Source: Verrucomicrobiales bacterium
GTDB taxonomy: Bacteria; Verrucomicrobiota; Verrucomicrobiia; Verrucomicrobiales; V1-33
Length of the DNA stretch: 8,201 bases
Direction of reading: 5' to 3'
Assembly: GCA_023253495.1 (NCBI GenBank)
Contig: JALRGF010000276.1
Coordinates: forward strand, 1-8,201
Part shown: piece after piece, positions 7,077-8,201 of the stretch
Layout: each line of letters starts with the position of its first letter
How positions within the stretch are numbered: position 1 is the stretch's first letter
Program-made: the position numbers and the translations under genes
The notes under the pieces: model-generated
The model's database searches: none
Told to the model about the DNA's origin: nothing
What the model saw: only the letters and a program-made list of their open reading frames with translations

Positions 7077-7538
7077 ATGGAATGGCTCCTTGATCACTCG
7101 GACCTCATCGTCGTCGCCATCCTGCTGCTCGCCCCGCTGCTCAAACAGATCTTCGAGCTGAAGGAGCCCCAGTCGCTACCGCCCCCGCGCCGCCCGGAGC
7201 CCGAAGCCAATGTCTTCGAAACCGACGACGACTGGCTCACCCCCGATGCTCCACCCACTCCCCCGCCGCCTCCACCCATCGTCGCCACCGCCCCGCCCCC
7301 GTTCCCGGATTCCACGGAGCCGGCCGACGCCTGGCAAATCCCCCGAGCCCCTCGGGCAAGCCGCGCCGCTGTCCCCAAAGCCGCCGCCACCGGCCACCCG
7401 GCACCGGCCGGCGGGCGCGCCTCTCTCCCCGCGTCCTCCCACGCCACCACTCTCCGCACCGCCCTCAAGAACCGCCCGGAAACCCGCCGCGCCCTCGTAC
7501 TCCGCGAAATCCTCGGCCCCCCGGTCGGCCTGCGATAA
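7077..7538 (+). CDS. Single-pass, proline-rich membrane protein of unknown function
   Basis: I do not recognise a named family. The 153 residues divide into an N-terminal membrane helix at about 9-25 (DLIVVAILLLAPLLKQIF), a long disordered Pro/Ala-rich stretch at about 33-122 with PPTPPPPPP and a small acidic cluster (ETDDDW at 48-53), and a basic, probably helical C-terminus, ALKNRPETRRALVLREILGPPVGLR. The last part looks selected: I have an impression that REILGPP-x-x-LR endings recur on small membrane proteins of Verrucomicrobiota and Planctomycetota, but cannot check it here. It starts 61 bases after floA, probably in the same transcript, in the place that yqfB holds after yqfA in B. subtilis, without visible similarity claimed. 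A likely role is as an accessory or adaptor of the FloA/NfeD complex, which is inference from position. GC-rich codon use makes the linker low-complexity, but gene order, the N-terminal helix and the C-terminus support a real gene. Confidence 0.72.
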   Translation: MEWLLDHSDLIVVAILLLAPLLKQIFELKEPQSLPPPRRPEPEANVFETDDDWLTPDAPPTPPPPPPIVATAPPPFPDSTEPADAWQIPRAPRASRAAVPKAAATGHPAPAGGRASLPASSHATTLRTALKNRPETRRALVLREILGPPVGLR

Positions 7539-7555
7539 CCCTCCCCCATCAAATC

Positions 7556-7630
7556 TGGAGCCGATGATCAGATTTGAACTGATGACCCGCTCATTACGAA
7601 TGAGCTGCTCTACCCCTGAGCTACATCGGC
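7556..7630 (-). tRNA. tRNA-Thr (anticodon CGT)
   Basis: Read on the minus strand it folds as a complete cloverleaf. Acceptor GCCGATG pairs with CATCGGC; the D arm is GCTC/GAGC; the anticodon arm is GCTCA/TGAGC around loop TTCGTAA; the variable loop is GGGTC; and the T arm is ATCAG/CTGAT around TTCAAAT. Discriminator U73 is followed by an encoded CCA. The central CGT reads ACG threonine codons. G1-C72 and C2-G71, both threonine identity pairs in E. coli, are present. The gene lies 17 bases beyond the stop of the proline-rich gene, on the opposite strand. Upstream on its own strand the sequence is locally AT-rich (7631-7640) with a small hairpin at 7648-7660, but I cannot assign a confident promoter. 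Confidence 0.96.
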
Positions 7631-7924
7631 AATCATTAATCAACTAGCGGCGGATCGCCGAATTGCAAATGGGATTTGGGCTCGGGGCCGAAGAGAGCAG
7701 CAGTCGATCCGCGTGGAGCAGGGCGTGCGCATCAGACCTTTTCTTTTTTCTGCTGTCCACGCGTACCCGCTCATGCCGGCGTCCCTCATGCCGGAAAGGC
7801 GGCTTATTCCGCGGCCTTCAGAAAAACATCGACCTGCTGACCGACCGTCGAGTGGTCCGGGCACAGCACAAGCGCTCACACGCTCACAGAGTCCTCTATC
7901 CAGCCGCGACTTCGAGATGTATCA
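7631..7924. other. Intergenic stretch with no supported gene
   Basis: No frame on either strand reads as a convincing protein: candidates are short and of odd composition. A 5-base stem hairpin (CGGCG-GAT-CGCCG) is at 7648-7660, just upstream of the tRNA on its strand. CGGATCG (7651-7657) recurs inverted as CGATCCG near 7705. Otherwise nothing identifiable; the stretch leads into the repeat cluster before the transposase. Confidence 0.5.
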
Positions 7925-7925
7925 G

Positions 7926-8062
7926 GGTACCTGTCCCGCTGTGGGTCCCGCTGTGTGCATGGTACCTGTCCCGCTATCGGTATCCCGCTATAGGCCTCCG
8001 CAGCGGACATGTTCCGGCGTGAAAGACTGGGGCCGTGGAGTGTGCATTGCGTACCTGTCCCG
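7926..8062. repeat. Cluster of GTACCTGTCCCG repeats (candidate REP-like elements)
   Basis: The 12-base core GTACCTGTCCCG occurs at 7927-7938, 7962-7973 and 8051-8062, all in the same orientation. The first two are 35 bases apart and extend to GGTACCTGTCCCGCT (7926-7940 and 7961-7975). Each is followed by a second CCCGCT (7947-7952 and 7984-7989), so the pair looks like a diverged tandem unit. Copies two and three are both preceded by GTGTGCAT (7953-7960 and 8040-8047), suggesting a second, longer duplication of about 88 bases. An 11-base palindrome TCCGC-A-GCGGA lies at 7997-8007. GTCC/GGAC arms (8102-8105, 8113-8116) lie between the cluster and the transposase start. Direct repeats plus small palindromes before a RAYT gene are what REP or BIME clusters look like. 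Confidence 0.6.
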
Positions 8063-8150
8063 TCGTGAAAGAAAGGTGTTCCGGGTGACGTTTGTGCGCC
8101 TGTCCGCTTTTTGGACTTGCGGAATGTGCTTATTTGAACATACATAGGCC

Positions 8151-8201
8151 ATGGCTCTCCCACGACTTCATGCCCCGGATTCGGTGGCTCATCCTTTGTA
8201 C
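8151..8201 (+). CDS. Probable REP-associated tyrosine transposase (RAYT), 5' end only
   Basis: Only the first 17 codons are in the window, giving MALPRLHAPDSVAHPLY, open to the last base. RAYT/TnpA_REP proteins (Y1-transposase-like, Transposase_17 group) usually begin with a short basic opening followed by a small-residue segment and LYHV-S-R, for example MARPLRI...GALYHVTSRG. The PLY at residues 15-17 fits the start of that LYHV block. Such enzymes cut and move REP sequences through single-stranded intermediates, and a cluster of short repeats lies 90-225 bases upstream. The catalytic HUH and tyrosine motifs fall outside the window, so the identification rests on 17 residues plus context. 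No strong ribosome site is visible; a weak TAGG precedes the ATG. Confidence 0.5.
   Translation, partial: MALPRLHAPDSVAHPLY

Noticed and set aside
7556..7650. tRNA-Thr as an attachment site for an integrated element to its right
   Set aside because: The tRNA 3' end points left towards the flotillin operon, so an element using the usual 3'-end site would lie left, where an ordinary operon sits; no repeated tRNA end was seen.
7926..8062. CRISPR array
   Set aside because: Only three short 12-base copies with irregular spacing (35 and 89 bases); no uniform spacers and no cas genes.
7713..8147. Plus-strand frame of 144 codons before the transposase
   Set aside because: It translates straight through the DNA repeats (GTCP-type peptides) and has no domain or ribosome site; better read as repeat-bearing intergenic DNA.

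Overview
The window looks like a chromosomal segment of a GC-rich Gram-negative bacterium of the Verrucomicrobiota, probably near the Opitutales. The clues are a secreted protein with a VPDSG-CTERM-like C-terminal sorting signal (here VPESG), a FloA/NfeD membrane-domain operon, mostly absent or weak Shine-Dalgarno sequences, and the start of a REP-associated (RAYT-type) transposase at the right edge. The taxonomic placement is inference; there is no rRNA or marker gene here.

Layout. (1) 190-1032, plus strand: an exosortase-type surface or secreted protein. (2) 1167-3781, minus strand: a tight three-gene operon read right to left. It encodes a STAS-domain protein, an MpaB/rubber-oxygenase-like (DUF2236) putative heme oxygenase 3 bases downstream, and a PAPS-type sulfotransferase joined by an ATGA stop/start overlap. 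It converges on gene 1 across a 134-base gap holding a weak fold-back. (3) A divergent control region of about 170 bases (3782-3949) carries two small inverted repeats. (4) 3950-7538, plus strand: a flotillin operon. It holds a long NfeD (ClpP-like serine protease, membrane block and OB-fold), a short NfeD (membrane block and OB-fold) overlapping it by ATGA, FloA, and a small single-pass, proline-rich protein with a conserved-looking basic C-terminus. (5) 7556-7630, minus strand: tRNA-Thr(CGT) with encoded CCA. (6) 7631-8150: no convincing gene, but three copies of a GTACCTGTCCCG repeat and nested CCCGCT repeats, lying just before 8151-8201, the first 17 codons of a probable RAYT-type transposase that runs off the window.

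How the genes fit together. In known bacteria NfeD proteins and FloA act together in functional membrane microdomains: FloA forms the scaffold, and the NfeD OB-fold and protease parts are thought to support or process it. Here both NfeD types sit immediately before floA. The minus-strand operon is less understood. It pairs a predicted phospho-switch domain (STAS) with a predicted heme oxygenase and a sulfotransferase, which suggests modification of a lipid, glycan or secondary metabolite under post-translational control. That is inference from gene order only, and it is the most unusual combination in the window.
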